Shown here: piece after piece, positions 1-8,033 of the stretch | Layout: every line of letters starts with the position of its first letter | How positions within the stretch are numbered: the first letter of the stretch is position 1 | The notes under the pieces: model-generated | What the model saw: the letters and a program-made list of their open reading frames with translations, nothing else | The model's database searches: none | Told to the model about the DNA's origin: nothing | Made by a program: the position numbers and the translations under genes | From: Actinocorallia herbida | GTDB taxonomy: Bacteria > Actinomycetota > Actinomycetes > Streptosporangiales > Streptosporangiaceae | Assembly (NCBI RefSeq): GCF_003751225.1 | Contig: NZ_RJKE01000001.1 | Coordinates: forward strand, 8,866,001-8,930,000 | DNA length: 64,000 nucleotides | Reading direction: 5' to 3'

Positions 1-391
1 CGGAGGAGAACATGTAGACGGCCGGGTTGGCACCCAGGACGTGCTCGGCGACCGCCCAGTTCAGCGACCGCGGCGCGTTGGTGCCGCCCAGCTCGGGGCC
101 GAGGTCCAGGCGGAACCACTCGGCGTCCATCCACGCCTTGTAGGACTTCTTGAACGACTCGGGCATCTTGACCTCACCGGTGGCGGGGTCGAAGACGGGC
201 GGGTGCCTGTCGGCGTCCTCGAAGGACTCGGCTACCGGGCCCGTGGTGAGGCGGTTGACCTCGTCGAGGATGCTCCGCGCGGTGTCCTCGTCCACGTCTG
301 CGAACGGGCCCGTGCCCAGGACGTCCTGGCGGTTGAACACCTCGAAGAGGTTGAACTCGATGTCCCGAAGGTTGGCCTTGTAGTGCCCCAT
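1..391 (-). CDS. Acyl-CoA dehydrogenase, N-terminal part (cut by window edge)
   Basis: Only the first 130 codons are in the window; the gene runs off the left edge. Translation from the ATG at 391 gives MGHYKANLRDIEFNLFEVF, the typical opening of actinobacterial acyl-CoA dehydrogenases that carry the extra N-terminal domain (AcylCoA_DH_N). It continues with a stretch ending LGANPAVYMFSS, as in this family. The enzyme oxidises acyl-CoA to enoyl-CoA with FAD in fatty-acid beta-oxidation (family knowledge). The FAD and catalytic regions are outside the window. It diverges from spo0M, and an inverted repeat at 439-480 lies just upstream of its start. Confidence 0.85.
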   Translation of the reverse strand, partial: MGHYKANLRDIEFNLFEVFNRQDVLGTGPFADVDEDTARSILDEVNRLTTGPVAESFEDADRHPPVFDPATGEVKMPESFKKSYKAWMDAEWFRLDLGPELGGTNAPRSLNWAVAEHVLGANPAVYMFSS

Positions 392-438
392 GGGTGACAC
401 CCCGTCTAGCTCGTCGGCGGTGCCCCTCGGCCCGCTCT

Positions 439-480
439 ACCGGTTAGTAACTACCATGATGCTACCCGTCGGTAACCGGT
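439..480. promoter_or_regulatory. Inverted repeat ACCGGTTA / TAACCGGT upstream of the acyl-CoA dehydrogenase
   Basis: Perfect 8-bp arms at 439-446 and 473-480 are separated by 26 bp. The pair lies 48-89 bp upstream of the dehydrogenase start on the opposite strand and faces spo0M on the other side. This could be a regulator site, for example two half-sites of a TetR- or FadR-type fatty-acid regulator. The regulator is not identified; the repeat is seen, the role is inferred. Confidence 0.4.
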
Positions 481-546
481 GACAAGCCTTGGGGCGAACC
501 CCGTTCGGGTGTGACTCATACCACACTGCATGGGGGTAGATCATCA

Positions 547-575
547 GGAACGTAACGCATGCCTCGAACGACTAA
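547..575 (+). promoter_or_regulatory. ECF-sigma-like promoter upstream of spo0M
   Basis: GGAAC at 547-551 and CGACTAA at 569-575 are separated by 17 bp. This is close to the GGAAC-N15/16-CGTCTAA pattern of actinomycete ECF sigma factors of the SigE/SigR type; the spacer is one base longer than usual. Transcription would start about 50 bp before the spo0M start codon. No housekeeping -35/-10 stands out in the same region. Confidence 0.4.
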
Positions 576-626
576 AAGGAGAGAGTTTGACGGGACCCCC
601 CGCAACTACCTAGGAGAGACGACACA

Positions 627-1409
627 GTGGTCTTCAAGAAGCTTCTCGGTGCGCTCGGAGTCGGCGGCCCCTCGATCGAGACGATCCTGCGGGACTCCAA
701 CGTCCGGCCTGGCGGGATCGTCAGCGGCGACATCCACCTCATCGGCGGCGAGCGCGAGGCCGACATCCTCGGCATCAACGTCGCGCTGGTGACCCGGGTC
801 GAGGTCGAGAGCGGCGACAGCGAGTACTCGCAGAACGAGAAGTACGCCAAGGCCCACCTCTCCGGCCGCTTCCAGCTCCAGCCCGGCGTCCGCCACAGCT
901 TCCCGTTCCAGCTCGAAGTGCCGTGGGAGACCCCGCTCACCCACATGTACGGCCAGCCCCTGCGCGGCACCACCGTCGGCGTCGCCACCGAACTCGAGGT
1001 CGCCCGGGCCGTCGACGCCACCGACCTCGACCCGATCGCGGTGCACCCGCTGCCCGCGCAGGAGCGCGTCCTCGCCGCCTTCTCCAACCTCGGCTTCCAG
1101 TTCCGCAACGCCGACTGCGAGAAGGGCCGTATCTACGGCGTCAACCAGCTCCTGCCCTTCTACCAGGAGATCGAGTTCTACCCGGGCGCCCGCTACTCGG
1201 GCTCCTTCAAGCAGCTCGAGGTGACGTTCGTCAGCAACCCGGCGAGCACCGAGGTCGTCCTGGAGCTGGACAAGCGCACCGTGTTCGGCGAGGGCCACGA
1301 CACCTTCCTGCGCTTCACCGTCCCCAACCAGGGCTTCGAGAACACCGACTGGGAGCAGCACCTCGACGGCCTGCTCCAGCAGGCCGGCCGCAAGCGCGGC
1401 TGGTTCTAG
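627..1409 (+). CDS. spo0M: Spo0M-family sporulation-control protein
   Basis: 260 aa, starting at GTG 627 with a good Shine-Dalgarno AGGAGAG at 612-618. The protein opens MVFKKLLGALGVGGPSIETI, followed by the RPGGIVSGDIHLIGG segment and an arrestin-like beta-sandwich typical of SpoOM (PF07070) across the full length. No signal peptide or membrane segment is seen. Spo0M proteins modulate sporulation and cell-shape control in Bacillus and are widespread in actinomycetes, where their partners are poorly known. A TTG-started membrane protein follows after 4 bp, so the two may be co-transcribed. An ECF-type promoter is proposed at 547-575. Confidence 0.9.
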   Translation: MVFKKLLGALGVGGPSIETILRDSNVRPGGIVSGDIHLIGGEREADILGINVALVTRVEVESGDSEYSQNEKYAKAHLSGRFQLQPGVRHSFPFQLEVPWETPLTHMYGQPLRGTTVGVATELEVARAVDATDLDPIAVHPLPAQERVLAAFSNLGFQFRNADCEKGRIYGVNQLLPFYQEIEFYPGARYSGSFKQLEVTFVSNPASTEVVLELDKRTVFGEGHDTFLRFTVPNQGFENTDWEQHLDGLLQQAGRKRGWF

Positions 1410-1413
1410 CCCC

Positions 1414-2847
1414 TTGCCGGGAGGCCCCCTGACCAGCGCCGAACAGGAGCTGTGGGACGCCTACCCGCGCGGCGACCGCGTCGATCTCACCGGCCGCCCC
1501 GACCGCGAGGTCAGGGCGGCGGTGATCGCCCGGCTGCTGCTCGGTGCGGTGCCGTCCGAAGACGGCCACATCCCCGCCGTCCGGTTGCGCGGCGCGCTGA
1601 TCACCGACGAGCTCGACCTCACCGCGGGCGACGTCGACTGCCAGATGCGGCTCGAATCGTGCGTCTTCGACGCCACGCCGCTGTTCGGCAACACCCGCAT
1701 CAAAAAGCTCATGTTCCTCGACTGCGTGCTGCCCGGATTCCAGGGCACCGGCCTGCGCACCGAGGCGGCACTGCGCTTCACCCGGACGGTGATCAACGGC
1801 CAGCTCCAGCTCCGCAGGGCCCAGCTCGCGGGCGGGCTCATCCTCAACGAGGCGCAGATCACCGCGCAGGACGCCGCCTTCGCCGTCTTCGCGAGCGGCA
1901 TGGCGATCGAAGCGGGGCTCTTCGCCAGGAACGCCCGGATCGAGGGCGGAGTGCGACTCGCCGGATCTCGGATCAACGGCGGCGTGTTCCTGGAGGGCGC
2001 CGAGCTGATCAACCCCGGCAGGCTCGCGCTCGACGGGCAGAACATCGTCGTCACCGACGCACTGGAGTGCTCGCACGGTTTCCAGGCGGAGGGGACCGTC
2101 AAGTTGCGCGGAGCCCGCGTCGAGGGGACCGTCTCCTTCGACCGGGCCGCCCGCCTCAGCTCACCGGACCGCCTGGCGGTCCAGCTCTCCCATTCCGACA
2201 TCGCAGAGCTCATCCTCACCCCCGCCGAGCCGATCGAGGGCATCGTCTCGATGTCCTACGCCCGGATCGGGGTGCTGCTCGACCGGACCGAGGTATGGCC
2301 CGCGCAGTTGCGGCTCGACGGGCTCGTCTACGAGTCCCTGCGCGTCGGCGATCCGGACCAGCGGCTCGATTGGGTCAACCGCGACCCCGACGGCTTCCGG
2401 GCCCAGCCTTACGAGCAGCTCTCCGCCTGGGCGCTGCGGGACGGCCGCGAGGACCTCGCGCGGCGTGCCCAGCTGATGAAGTTCCGCCGCCGCAGGCGCT
2501 CCCAGCCGCTGCACACCCGCGCATGGGGCGCGCTGCTGGACTACACGGTCGGCTACGGCTACCGGCCCTGGCTCGCCGCGGCCTGGCTCGCCGTGATCGT
2601 CGCCGCGGGCACCACGATCTTCTCGCTGATCCCGCCCCGTCCCCTCAAGGAGCCCGCGGAGCTCCCCGACTTCCAGTCCCTGATCTACGTCGTAGATCTC
2701 CTCATTCCGATCGGCGCGTTCGGCCTGCGCGGCGCGTGGGATCCGGTGGGGTGGACCCAGTGGGCGGCTTACGCAATCATCGGTTCGGGGTGGATTCTCG
2801 CGACGGCGCTCATCGCCGGGGTGACAAGGGTTCTGCGACCCGCATGA
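1414..2847 (+). CDS. Pentapeptide-like repeat membrane protein, function unknown
   Basis: About 477 aa from TTG 1414; an in-frame CTG at 1429 has a better Shine-Dalgarno (GGGAGG at 1419-1424), so the start is uncertain. Residues of roughly 50-290 form a long run of A/L-xx-type beta-helix repeats (LRGALITDELDLTAG, RLAGSRINGGVFLEGAEL). A basic stretch KFRRRRRSQ near residue 355 precedes three hydrophobic segments at about 385-402, 425-440 and 453-472. The likely layout is a cytoplasmic right-handed beta-helix followed by a membrane anchor. Similar proteins are common in actinomycetes and often mislabelled as oxidoreductases; no catalytic motif is visible. It begins 4 bp after spo0M and ends 10 bp before the SDR gene, suggesting an operon. 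Confidence 0.7.
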   Translation: MPGGPLTSAEQELWDAYPRGDRVDLTGRPDREVRAAVIARLLLGAVPSEDGHIPAVRLRGALITDELDLTAGDVDCQMRLESCVFDATPLFGNTRIKKLMFLDCVLPGFQGTGLRTEAALRFTRTVINGQLQLRRAQLAGGLILNEAQITAQDAAFAVFASGMAIEAGLFARNARIEGGVRLAGSRINGGVFLEGAELINPGRLALDGQNIVVTDALECSHGFQAEGTVKLRGARVEGTVSFDRAARLSSPDRLAVQLSHSDIAELILTPAEPIEGIVSMSYARIGVLLDRTEVWPAQLRLDGLVYESLRVGDPDQRLDWVNRDPDGFRAQPYEQLSAWALRDGREDLARRAQLMKFRRRRRSQPLHTRAWGALLDYTVGYGYRPWLAAAWLAVIVAAGTTIFSLIPPRPLKEPAELPDFQSLIYVVDLLIPIGAFGLRGAWDPVGWTQWAAYAIIGSGWILATALIAGVTRVLRPA

Positions 2848-2857
2848 AGGGGGCGAC

Positions 2858-3604
2858 ATGGGGACGTATCTCATCACCGGAGCCACGGGCGGCATCGGCC
2901 TGGCCACCGCGGAGCTGCTGCGGGAGCGCGGACACGACCTCGTGCTGACCGCGCGGTCCCTGGAACGGCTGACGCAGATGGCGGGCCGATTCGCGGCGGC
3001 CCCCTACGGGAAGACCCAGGCCTGGACCCTTCCGCAGGCCCAGCGGCCCGCCGAGCAGGCCGTCCGCACCGTCGTCCTCGACCTCGGCGAACCGCGCAGG
3101 ATCGAGGCCGCTCTGGCCGTCGCCGACCTGCCGCGCAGGCTCGACGGCGTCGTGCACGCCGCGGGCGTCTGCGACCTCGGCACGGTCGCCGAACTCGACG
3201 CCGACACCTGGATCGACCAGCTCATGGTGAACCTCGTGGCGGCCGCCGAGCTGACCCGGCTGCTGCTGCCGTCGCTGCGCGCGGCGCGCGGGCACGTGGT
3301 CTTCGTCAACTCGGGCGCCGGGCTGCGCACGAACGCGAACTGGTCGGCGTACGCGGCGAGCAAGCACGGGCTGAAGGCGCTCGCCGACGGGCTGCGCCAG
3401 GAGGAGTCGGTGCTGCGCGTCACCTCCGTCTACCCGGGGCGCACCGCGAGCGAGATGCAGCGCAAGGTCCGGGCACAGGAATCGGGGCAGTACGACCCCG
3501 CGGACTACATCCAGCCTTCCACGGTCGCGCGCGCGATCGTCGGGGCCCTGGAGACCCCGCCCGACGCCGTCGTCACCGACCTGTCCCTGCGGCCGAACGC
3601 CTGA
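2858..3604 (+). CDS. Short-chain dehydrogenase/reductase
   Basis: 248 aa, ATG 2858 behind an AAGGGGG Shine-Dalgarno. The classical SDR layout is complete: N-terminal cofactor motif TGATGGIG (residues 7-14), HAAG region (about 104), catalytic Ser in VNSGAG and YAASK (Tyr/Lys) near residue 165. Arg in TARSLERL after the second strand suggests NADP(H) preference. A proline- and glutamine-rich insertion between residues 45 and 65 is unusual for the family. The substrate cannot be read from sequence. It is probably co-transcribed with the upstream membrane protein and converges with the rhomboid gene 3 bp further on. Confidence 0.85.
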   Translation: MGTYLITGATGGIGLATAELLRERGHDLVLTARSLERLTQMAGRFAAAPYGKTQAWTLPQAQRPAEQAVRTVVLDLGEPRRIEAALAVADLPRRLDGVVHAAGVCDLGTVAELDADTWIDQLMVNLVAAAELTRLLLPSLRAARGHVVFVNSGAGLRTNANWSAYAASKHGLKALADGLRQEESVLRVTSVYPGRTASEMQRKVRAQESGQYDPADYIQPSTVARAIVGALETPPDAVVTDLSLRPNA

Positions 3605-3606
3605 CG

Positions 3607-4218
3607 CTAGACGCGGTCGCGGCGGCGTAGCAGGAAGGCGGCGATGAGGCCGCCGACCAGCCCGAAGAGGTGGCCCTGCCAGGAGATCCGCGAGTCGTTC
3701 GGGAAGACGCCGTAGACGATGCCGCCGTAGAGCACGACGACGGCGATGGCGATCAGCAGGTCGAAGATGTGCCGTTCGAAGACGCCCCGGCCCAGCAGGT
3801 AGCCGAAGTAGCCGAACACCAGGATGCTCGCGCCGAGCGTCTCGGAGTTCGGCGGGCCGGTGAACCAGACGCCGAGCCCGCCGATCACGATGACGATGAG
3901 GCTCGTCATCAGGAACTTGCCCATGCCGCGCAGGGCCGCGAGGAAGCCGAGCGCGGCGAACGGGATGGTGTTGGCGATCAGATGGTCGAAACTGCCGTGC
4001 AGGAACGGTGCGGTGAAGATCTGGGGAAGGTCGCCGACGTGGCGGGCGCGGATGCCGTACACGTCGAGCTGGTTGCCGATGAGCTGATCGACGATCTCCA
4101 GCAGCCACATGCCGGCCAGGACGGTGAGCACGAGGGCGGCGGCGGCGAGCGCACGGGTCGCCTGGGTGTTGATCTCCCCGGCCGCACGCCTGCCGAACGC
4201 CCTGCTTCGCTCACTCAT
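3607..4218 (-). CDS. Rhomboid-family intramembrane serine protease
   Basis: 203 aa with six predicted membrane segments. It contains the HLIANT motif in TM2, a catalytic-type serine in GASI after TLGAS, and a histidine in the last membrane segments (WQGHLFGLVGG). Rhomboids cleave membrane proteins with a Ser-His dyad. The usual GxSG loop reads GASI here, so the second glycine is replaced; this variant occurs in actinobacterial rhomboids but deserves checking. The start is ATG 4218. A promoter would lie in the 66 bp between it and the whiB stop. Confidence 0.82.
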   Translation of the reverse strand: MSERSRAFGRRAAGEINTQATRALAAAALVLTVLAGMWLLEIVDQLIGNQLDVYGIRARHVGDLPQIFTAPFLHGSFDHLIANTIPFAALGFLAALRGMGKFLMTSLIVIVIGGLGVWFTGPPNSETLGASILVFGYFGYLLGRGVFERHIFDLLIAIAVVVLYGGIVYGVFPNDSRISWQGHLFGLVGGLIAAFLLRRRDRV

Positions 4219-4284
4219 CGAGGGCTATATCCCTATCCGTCGCCTGAATCGACAACGACCGGCCTACCCGATTAGTCCCCGGTA

Positions 4285-4566
4285 TTACCGTCGAAGATAG
4301 CGGCGCTCCTCGGGGGTCGTGCCGCCCCAGATGCCGGCGGGCTCTCCTGCGCGCAGCGCCCAGTCAAGGCATTCCGCTGCGACGGCGCAGCGGTAGCAGA
4401 CGCGCTTGGCCTCGGCCACTTGATCGCGGGCGGGACCGAACTCGGTGATGGGATAGAAGATCTCGGGATCGGAGCCGCGGCACTCGGACAGGTCGGTCCA
4501 GTGGTCGTCGGCTTCCTTGCGCACCGCCAGCGGGTTGGCCGGGTCGCGGTACATCGTGGTGTTCAA
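4285..4566 (-). CDS. WhiB-family iron-sulfur transcriptional regulator
   Basis: 93 aa. Four cysteines (C29, C57, C60, C66; C-x27-C-x2-C-x5-C) bind a [4Fe-4S] cluster, followed by GIWGG (78-82) and a basic tail ERRYLRR for DNA binding. WhiB proteins act with the housekeeping sigma factor in development, redox response or antibiotic tolerance. TTG 4566 is preferred as start because AGGAGG lies 8 bp upstream; the ATG at 4554 would have a 20-bp gap. The upstream region holds a double palindrome (4608-4636), which suggests tight control. The exact WhiB subclass is not assigned. Confidence 0.92.
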   Translation of the reverse strand: MNTTMYRDPANPLAVRKEADDHWTDLSECRGSDPEIFYPITEFGPARDQVAEAKRVCYRCAVAAECLDWALRAGEPAGIWGGTTPEERRYLRR

Positions 4567-4607
4567 GGCTCACGCCTCCTCGCGTGGACTTGGTGTTACC
4601 ACCCAAT

Positions 4608-4636
4608 GTAGTACTACAAGCCGTAGTACTACAAGC
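4608..4636. promoter_or_regulatory. Two tandem copies of palindrome GTAGTACTAC between whiB and a GNAT gene
   Basis: The 14-bp sequence GTAGTACTACAAGC occurs at 4608-4621 and again at 4623-4636. Each copy contains the perfect 10-bp palindrome GTAGTACTAC (4608-4617 and 4623-4632), spaced 15 bp centre to centre. On the whiB strand the repeats also supply a possible -35 TTGTAG and -10 TACATT with an 18-bp spacer. This looks like an operator overlapping the whiB promoter; a BlaI/MecI-like or other dimeric repressor is possible but not shown. Confidence 0.55.
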
Positions 4637-4695
4637 GGGCGTTACGGCAAGGCCACGTGAAAGCAACAGAAGCGTGTCCCGATACCCTGCGTCCC

Positions 4696-5172
4696 ATGAC
4701 AGGGACCCGCAAGCCGCCGGTTTTCCGCGACGCCACCCACGCGGACCTGGAGAAGATCGTCAAACTGCTCGCCGACGACGTCCTGGGCGCCACCCGGGAG
4801 TCTCCCGAGGTCAACGAGCACTACGAGGCGGCCTTCGCGGCCATCGCGGCCGACCCGAACAACCGGCTCATCGTCGCCGATTTCGACGGCGACGTGGTCG
4901 GCACCCTCCAGCTCACGTACATCCCCGGCCTCACCTACATGGGCAGCACCCGCGCCCAGATCGAGGGCGTGCGCGTCGCGGGCGACCTGCGCGGCCACGG
5001 CGTGGGGCACGCCATGCTCTCCTACGCCATCGAAGAGGCGCGCGCCTACGGCTGCCGTGTGGTGCAGCTCACCAGCGACCGCCAGCGCCCCGAGGCGATC
5101 CGGTTCTACCAGAAGGTCGGTTTCCGCCCGTCCCACATGGGGCTCAAGTACCCCCTCACCGATCACGACTGA
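4696..5172 (+). CDS. GNAT-family N-acetyltransferase
   Basis: 158 aa from ATG 4696. An upstream in-frame GTG at 4657 would add 13 residues, but ATG 4696 is preceded by a GATACCCT -10-like box, suggesting a leaderless mRNA. The acetyl-CoA binding motif A reads GDLRGHGVGHAML (Q/RxxGxG/A type), followed by the typical GCRVVQLTSDRQRPEAIRFY and KVGF segments of GNAT enzymes. Substrate unknown. It is divergent from whiB, sharing the palindromic control region, and lies 40 bp before the quinone oxidoreductase. Confidence 0.85.
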   Translation: MTGTRKPPVFRDATHADLEKIVKLLADDVLGATRESPEVNEHYEAAFAAIAADPNNRLIVADFDGDVVGTLQLTYIPGLTYMGSTRAQIEGVRVAGDLRGHGVGHAMLSYAIEEARAYGCRVVQLTSDRQRPEAIRFYQKVGFRPSHMGLKYPLTDHD

Positions 5173-5212
5173 CCCTTTCGCCCGCGGAGATGGCCGAATA
5201 GGATTCGGTTTT

Positions 5213-6175
5213 ATGGTGCAGCTCGTCGTGGAAGAACTCGGATCCGTCACGTTCGTCGAGGCTGAGGCCCCGGACCCCGGACCCGGCCAGGTACGCGTGG
5301 ACGTCGGCGCGGCGGGCGTCAACTACGTCGACGGGCTCCTCATCCAGGGCAAGTACCAGATCAAGCCGCCGCTTCCCTTCACCCCCGGCAGCGAGATCGC
5401 CGGAACCGTCAGCGCGCTGGGCGAGGGCGTCGAAGGCTTCGCCATCGGCGACCGGGTCCTCGCGATGTGCGGGTTCGGCGGATTCTCCTCCCAGGTCGTC
5501 ATCCCCGCGAACACCGCGGTGCACGTGCCGGAGAAGCTCGACTTCGCCCGCGCCGCGACCTTCACCCAGTCCTACTGCACAGCGCTCTTCGCGCTGCGCG
5601 AGCGCGTCGGGCTGCGGCCCGGCGAGACGGTGCTCGCGCTCGGCGCGGGCAGCGGGGTCGGACTCGCCGCCGTCCAGGTCGCCGTCGCGCTAGGCGCGCG
5701 CGTCCTCGCCGCGGCCTCCAGCCCCGAGAAGCGCGACCTCTCCCTCGCCGCGGGCGCCGAGGCCGTCGTGGACACGGCCTCCCCCGACGCCGTCAAGGCG
5801 GCCGCGCGCGACTTCGCCGAAGGCGGCGTGGACGTCGTGTTCGACCCCGTCGGCGGCGAACTCGCCCCGGCCACGCTGCGCGCCCTGCGCGACTTCGGCC
5901 GCTACACCGTCATCGGGTTCACCGCGGGCATCCCGTCGGTGCCGCTCAACCAGGTGCTGCTGCGCAACCGGAACGTCGTCGGCGTCGACTGGGGCTTCTG
6001 GGCGCTGAACCACCCCGTCGCGCAGCGGGAACTGCTGGAGGACGCGCTGGCGATGGTCGCCGACGGGCGGCTCGACCCCGTCGCGCCGCAGGAGCGCCCG
6101 CTCACCGAGATCGAGGGCGCGCTCGCCGACCTCGCCGCCCGACGCGTCGCGGGCAAGATCGCGCTGATCCCCTAA
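5213..6175 (+). CDS. NADPH:quinone oxidoreductase, zinc-free MDR family
   Basis: 320 aa. The open frame extends further upstream, but homology starts at ATG 5213 (MVQLVVEELGSVTF). The N-terminal GroES-like fold includes GVNYVDGLLIQGKY and PFTPGSEIAGTV. The Rossmann fold carries LALGAGSGVGLAAVQVA around residue 145, and no zinc cysteines are present, as in quinone oxidoreductase (QOR)/NADPH-dependent enoyl reductases. TAGGAT at 5199-5204 sits 8 bp before the ATG and fits a leaderless promoter. The substrate could be quinones or enones. The stop overlaps the convergent gene by 4 bp. Confidence 0.88.
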   Translation: MVQLVVEELGSVTFVEAEAPDPGPGQVRVDVGAAGVNYVDGLLIQGKYQIKPPLPFTPGSEIAGTVSALGEGVEGFAIGDRVLAMCGFGGFSSQVVIPANTAVHVPEKLDFARAATFTQSYCTALFALRERVGLRPGETVLALGAGSGVGLAAVQVAVALGARVLAAASSPEKRDLSLAAGAEAVVDTASPDAVKAAARDFAEGGVDVVFDPVGGELAPATLRALRDFGRYTVIGFTAGIPSVPLNQVLLRNRNVVGVDWGFWALNHPVAQRELLEDALAMVADGRLDPVAPQERPLTEIEGALADLAARRVAGKIALIP

Positions 6176-6582
6176 CCCGCCTCGCGCGGCGCCCGGTCGC
6201 GCGGGAGCTCCGCCCGGAACGCGACGCAGACGGGGACCCAGGCGGCGACGTCGAACGCCGCAGGGTCCCAGGCGTCGGGCAGGGCCGCATGACGCCAGAC
6301 GTAGGCGAGCGCCCGCCTTCCGTCGGTGAGGGGCACGGTCTCGACGGTGTAGTCGTCGTCCTCGTAGGCGTGCAGGATCTCCAGCTCGGCCTCTGCCAGA
6401 CCCTCCACCACGAGCCCTTCGGCCCGGCCTTCCGCGCGGACCAGCCCGGGATAGGCGAGACCGGGCAGGGCGGCGACCCGCCAGCCGTCCGCGCTCGCCG
6501 GGGACAGCCGGGGCACTCTGCCGAGGAGCGCTTCGAGGATCTCCGGGAAGCGGAGGGTGCCATAGACAAACAGATCGGGCAT
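6172..6582 (-). CDS. Gamma-glutamylcyclotransferase-like (AIG2 family) protein
   Basis: 136 aa from ATG 6582. It opens MPDLFVYGTLRFPEI; the VYGTLR motif is the substrate/dimer signature of the GGCT fold. An acidic region (HAYEDDDYTVETV) supplies the glutamate expected near residue 70-75. Family members act on gamma-glutamyl amides or are uncharacterised. TATTTT 8 bp upstream suggests a leaderless start. Its start codon and the frame of the divergent acetyltransferase are only 35 bp apart, so the two promoters must overlap. Confidence 0.75.
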   Translation of the reverse strand: MPDLFVYGTLRFPEILEALLGRVPRLSPASADGWRVAALPGLAYPGLVRAEGRAEGLVVEGLAEAELEILHAYEDDDYTVETVPLTDGRRALAYVWRHAALPDAWDPAAFDVAAWVPVCVAFRAELPRDRAPREAG

Positions 6583-6616
6583 GAGCCCCAAAATAGCCGT
6601 TGGAGAGGACAAGCCA

Positions 6617-7195
6617 ATGATCAGGAAATTCCGTCTCGACGACGAGTACGCGGTCTACGACATCTGCCTGCGGACCTCGGCGAATCCGGACGGCTATGAC
6701 GATCCCCAGCTCGTCGGCCATGTCTACGCGGGGCCTTACCTGCGCTTCTCGCCCCAGTTCGCCTCGGTGGTGAACGAGGGCGGCCCGGTGCTCGGCTACA
6801 TCGTCGGGACGCCCGACACCCGCGAGTTCGAGGAGCGGTGCCGGCAGGAGTGGTGGCCGATGCTCCAGAAGCGCTACCCCGACGACCCGGCCGAGCCGCG
6901 GACCCCGGACGAGCGGATGATCCACATCATCCACCACTTCCTGCCCGCACCCGAGGACATCGTCCGCGACCACCCGTCCCACCTGCACATCAACCTGCTG
7001 GACGACACCCGGGGCAAAGGTTACGGACGGACCCTCATCGAGCGGCTGACCGAGGAACTCGTCGCCGCGGGATCCACCGGCCTCCACTTCGGGGTCGACC
7101 CGGCCAACACCAACGCGCTCGCGTTCTACGAGGCGGTCGGGTTCGCCGTTCTGCGCCGCGATCCCTACACGGTGTGGATGGGCCGCCGCTTCTGA
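6617..7195 (+). CDS. GNAT acetyltransferase, O-GlcNAcase-HAT-like
   Basis: 192 aa. ATG 6617 with Shine-Dalgarno GGAGAGGA is chosen over ATG 6581. The segment HVYAGPYLRFSPQF followed by GGPVLGYIVGT and the C-terminal GKGYGRTLIERL (acetyl-CoA motif A) and DPANTNALAFYEAVGF resemble bacterial acetyltransferases related to the C-terminal HAT-like domain of O-GlcNAcases. The region of about residues 75-110 is an insertion rich in charged residues. Substrate unknown. Confidence 0.8.
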   Translation: MIRKFRLDDEYAVYDICLRTSANPDGYDDPQLVGHVYAGPYLRFSPQFASVVNEGGPVLGYIVGTPDTREFEERCRQEWWPMLQKRYPDDPAEPRTPDERMIHIIHHFLPAPEDIVRDHPSHLHINLLDDTRGKGYGRTLIERLTEELVAAGSTGLHFGVDPANTNALAFYEAVGFAVLRRDPYTVWMGRRF

Positions 7196-7262
7196 CCCCG
7201 CCGGCCCTCCCGGTGGTCGACCGGGAGGCTTGGATCGGGGGATTCATGGCTAGATTCCCGGT

Positions 7263-8033
7263 ATGACAGCGGTGCTTCTGGACATCGACGGCGTCCTGAC
7301 CGTCGCGTGGCGGCCGATCCCCGGTGCGGTCGAGGCCGTGACGAGGCTGCGCGCGGACGGGCACGACCTGCTTCTGCTGACCAACACCACATCCCGCACC
7401 AAGGCCGACATCACCGGGGCGCTCGTCGCGGCGGGCTTCCCCGTCGGGCCCGCCGACGTCATGACGGCGACCACCGCGACCGCGGCCTTCCTCGCCGAAC
7501 ACCACCCGGACGCCCGGGTCTTCCTGCTCAACGGCGGCGACGTCACCGCCGACCTGCCCGGCGTCCGGCTCGTCGACGACGCCCCCGACGTCGTCGTGGT
7601 CGGCGGCGCGGGACCCGCCTTCGACTACCCGACCGTCGACCGGGTCTTCGGTTTCCTCAACGACGGCGCCCACCTGGTCGCCATGGCCCGGAACCTGTCC
7701 TGGCGCACCGCCGACGGCCTCAGCCTCGACGCGGGCGCCTACCTCCTCGGCTGGGAGGCCGCCGCGGGCGTCCGGGCCGAGGTCATCGGCAAGCCCTCCC
7801 CCGCGTTCTTCCACGCCGCCCTCGCCCGCCTCGGCGCCGACACCGGGGTCATGGTCGGCGACGACCTCGAAGCCGACGTCCTCGGCGCTCAGCGCGCGGG
7901 ACTCACCGGAGTCCAGGTCCGTACGGGGAAGTTCCGGGAAAAGGATCTCGCGGCGGCCTTCGCCGCGCCCGACCACGTCATCGACTCCGTCGCGGACCTG
8001 CCCGCCCTCCTCGATTCCCGCAGCACATCTTGA
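7263..8033 (+). CDS. HAD-superfamily phosphatase, subclass IIA
   Basis: 256 aa starting at ATG 7263. Motif I is LLDIDGVL (Asp nucleophile D7 and D9), motif II LLTNTTS, a lysine in VIGKPS (motif III), and motif IV VGDDLEADVLGAQRAG. This order matches HAD-IIA phosphatases of the HDHD2/LHPP type (TIGR01458-like). The substrate may be phospho-lysine/histidine or pyrophosphate-like; not determinable here. TAGATT at 7252-7257 five bases before the ATG suggests a leaderless start. Confidence 0.87.
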   Translation: MTAVLLDIDGVLTVAWRPIPGAVEAVTRLRADGHDLLLLTNTTSRTKADITGALVAAGFPVGPADVMTATTATAAFLAEHHPDARVFLLNGGDVTADLPGVRLVDDAPDVVVVGGAGPAFDYPTVDRVFGFLNDGAHLVAMARNLSWRTADGLSLDAGAYLLGWEAAAGVRAEVIGKPSPAFFHAALARLGADTGVMVGDDLEADVLGAQRAGLTGVQVRTGKFREKDLAAAFAAPDHVIDSVADLPALLDSRSTS

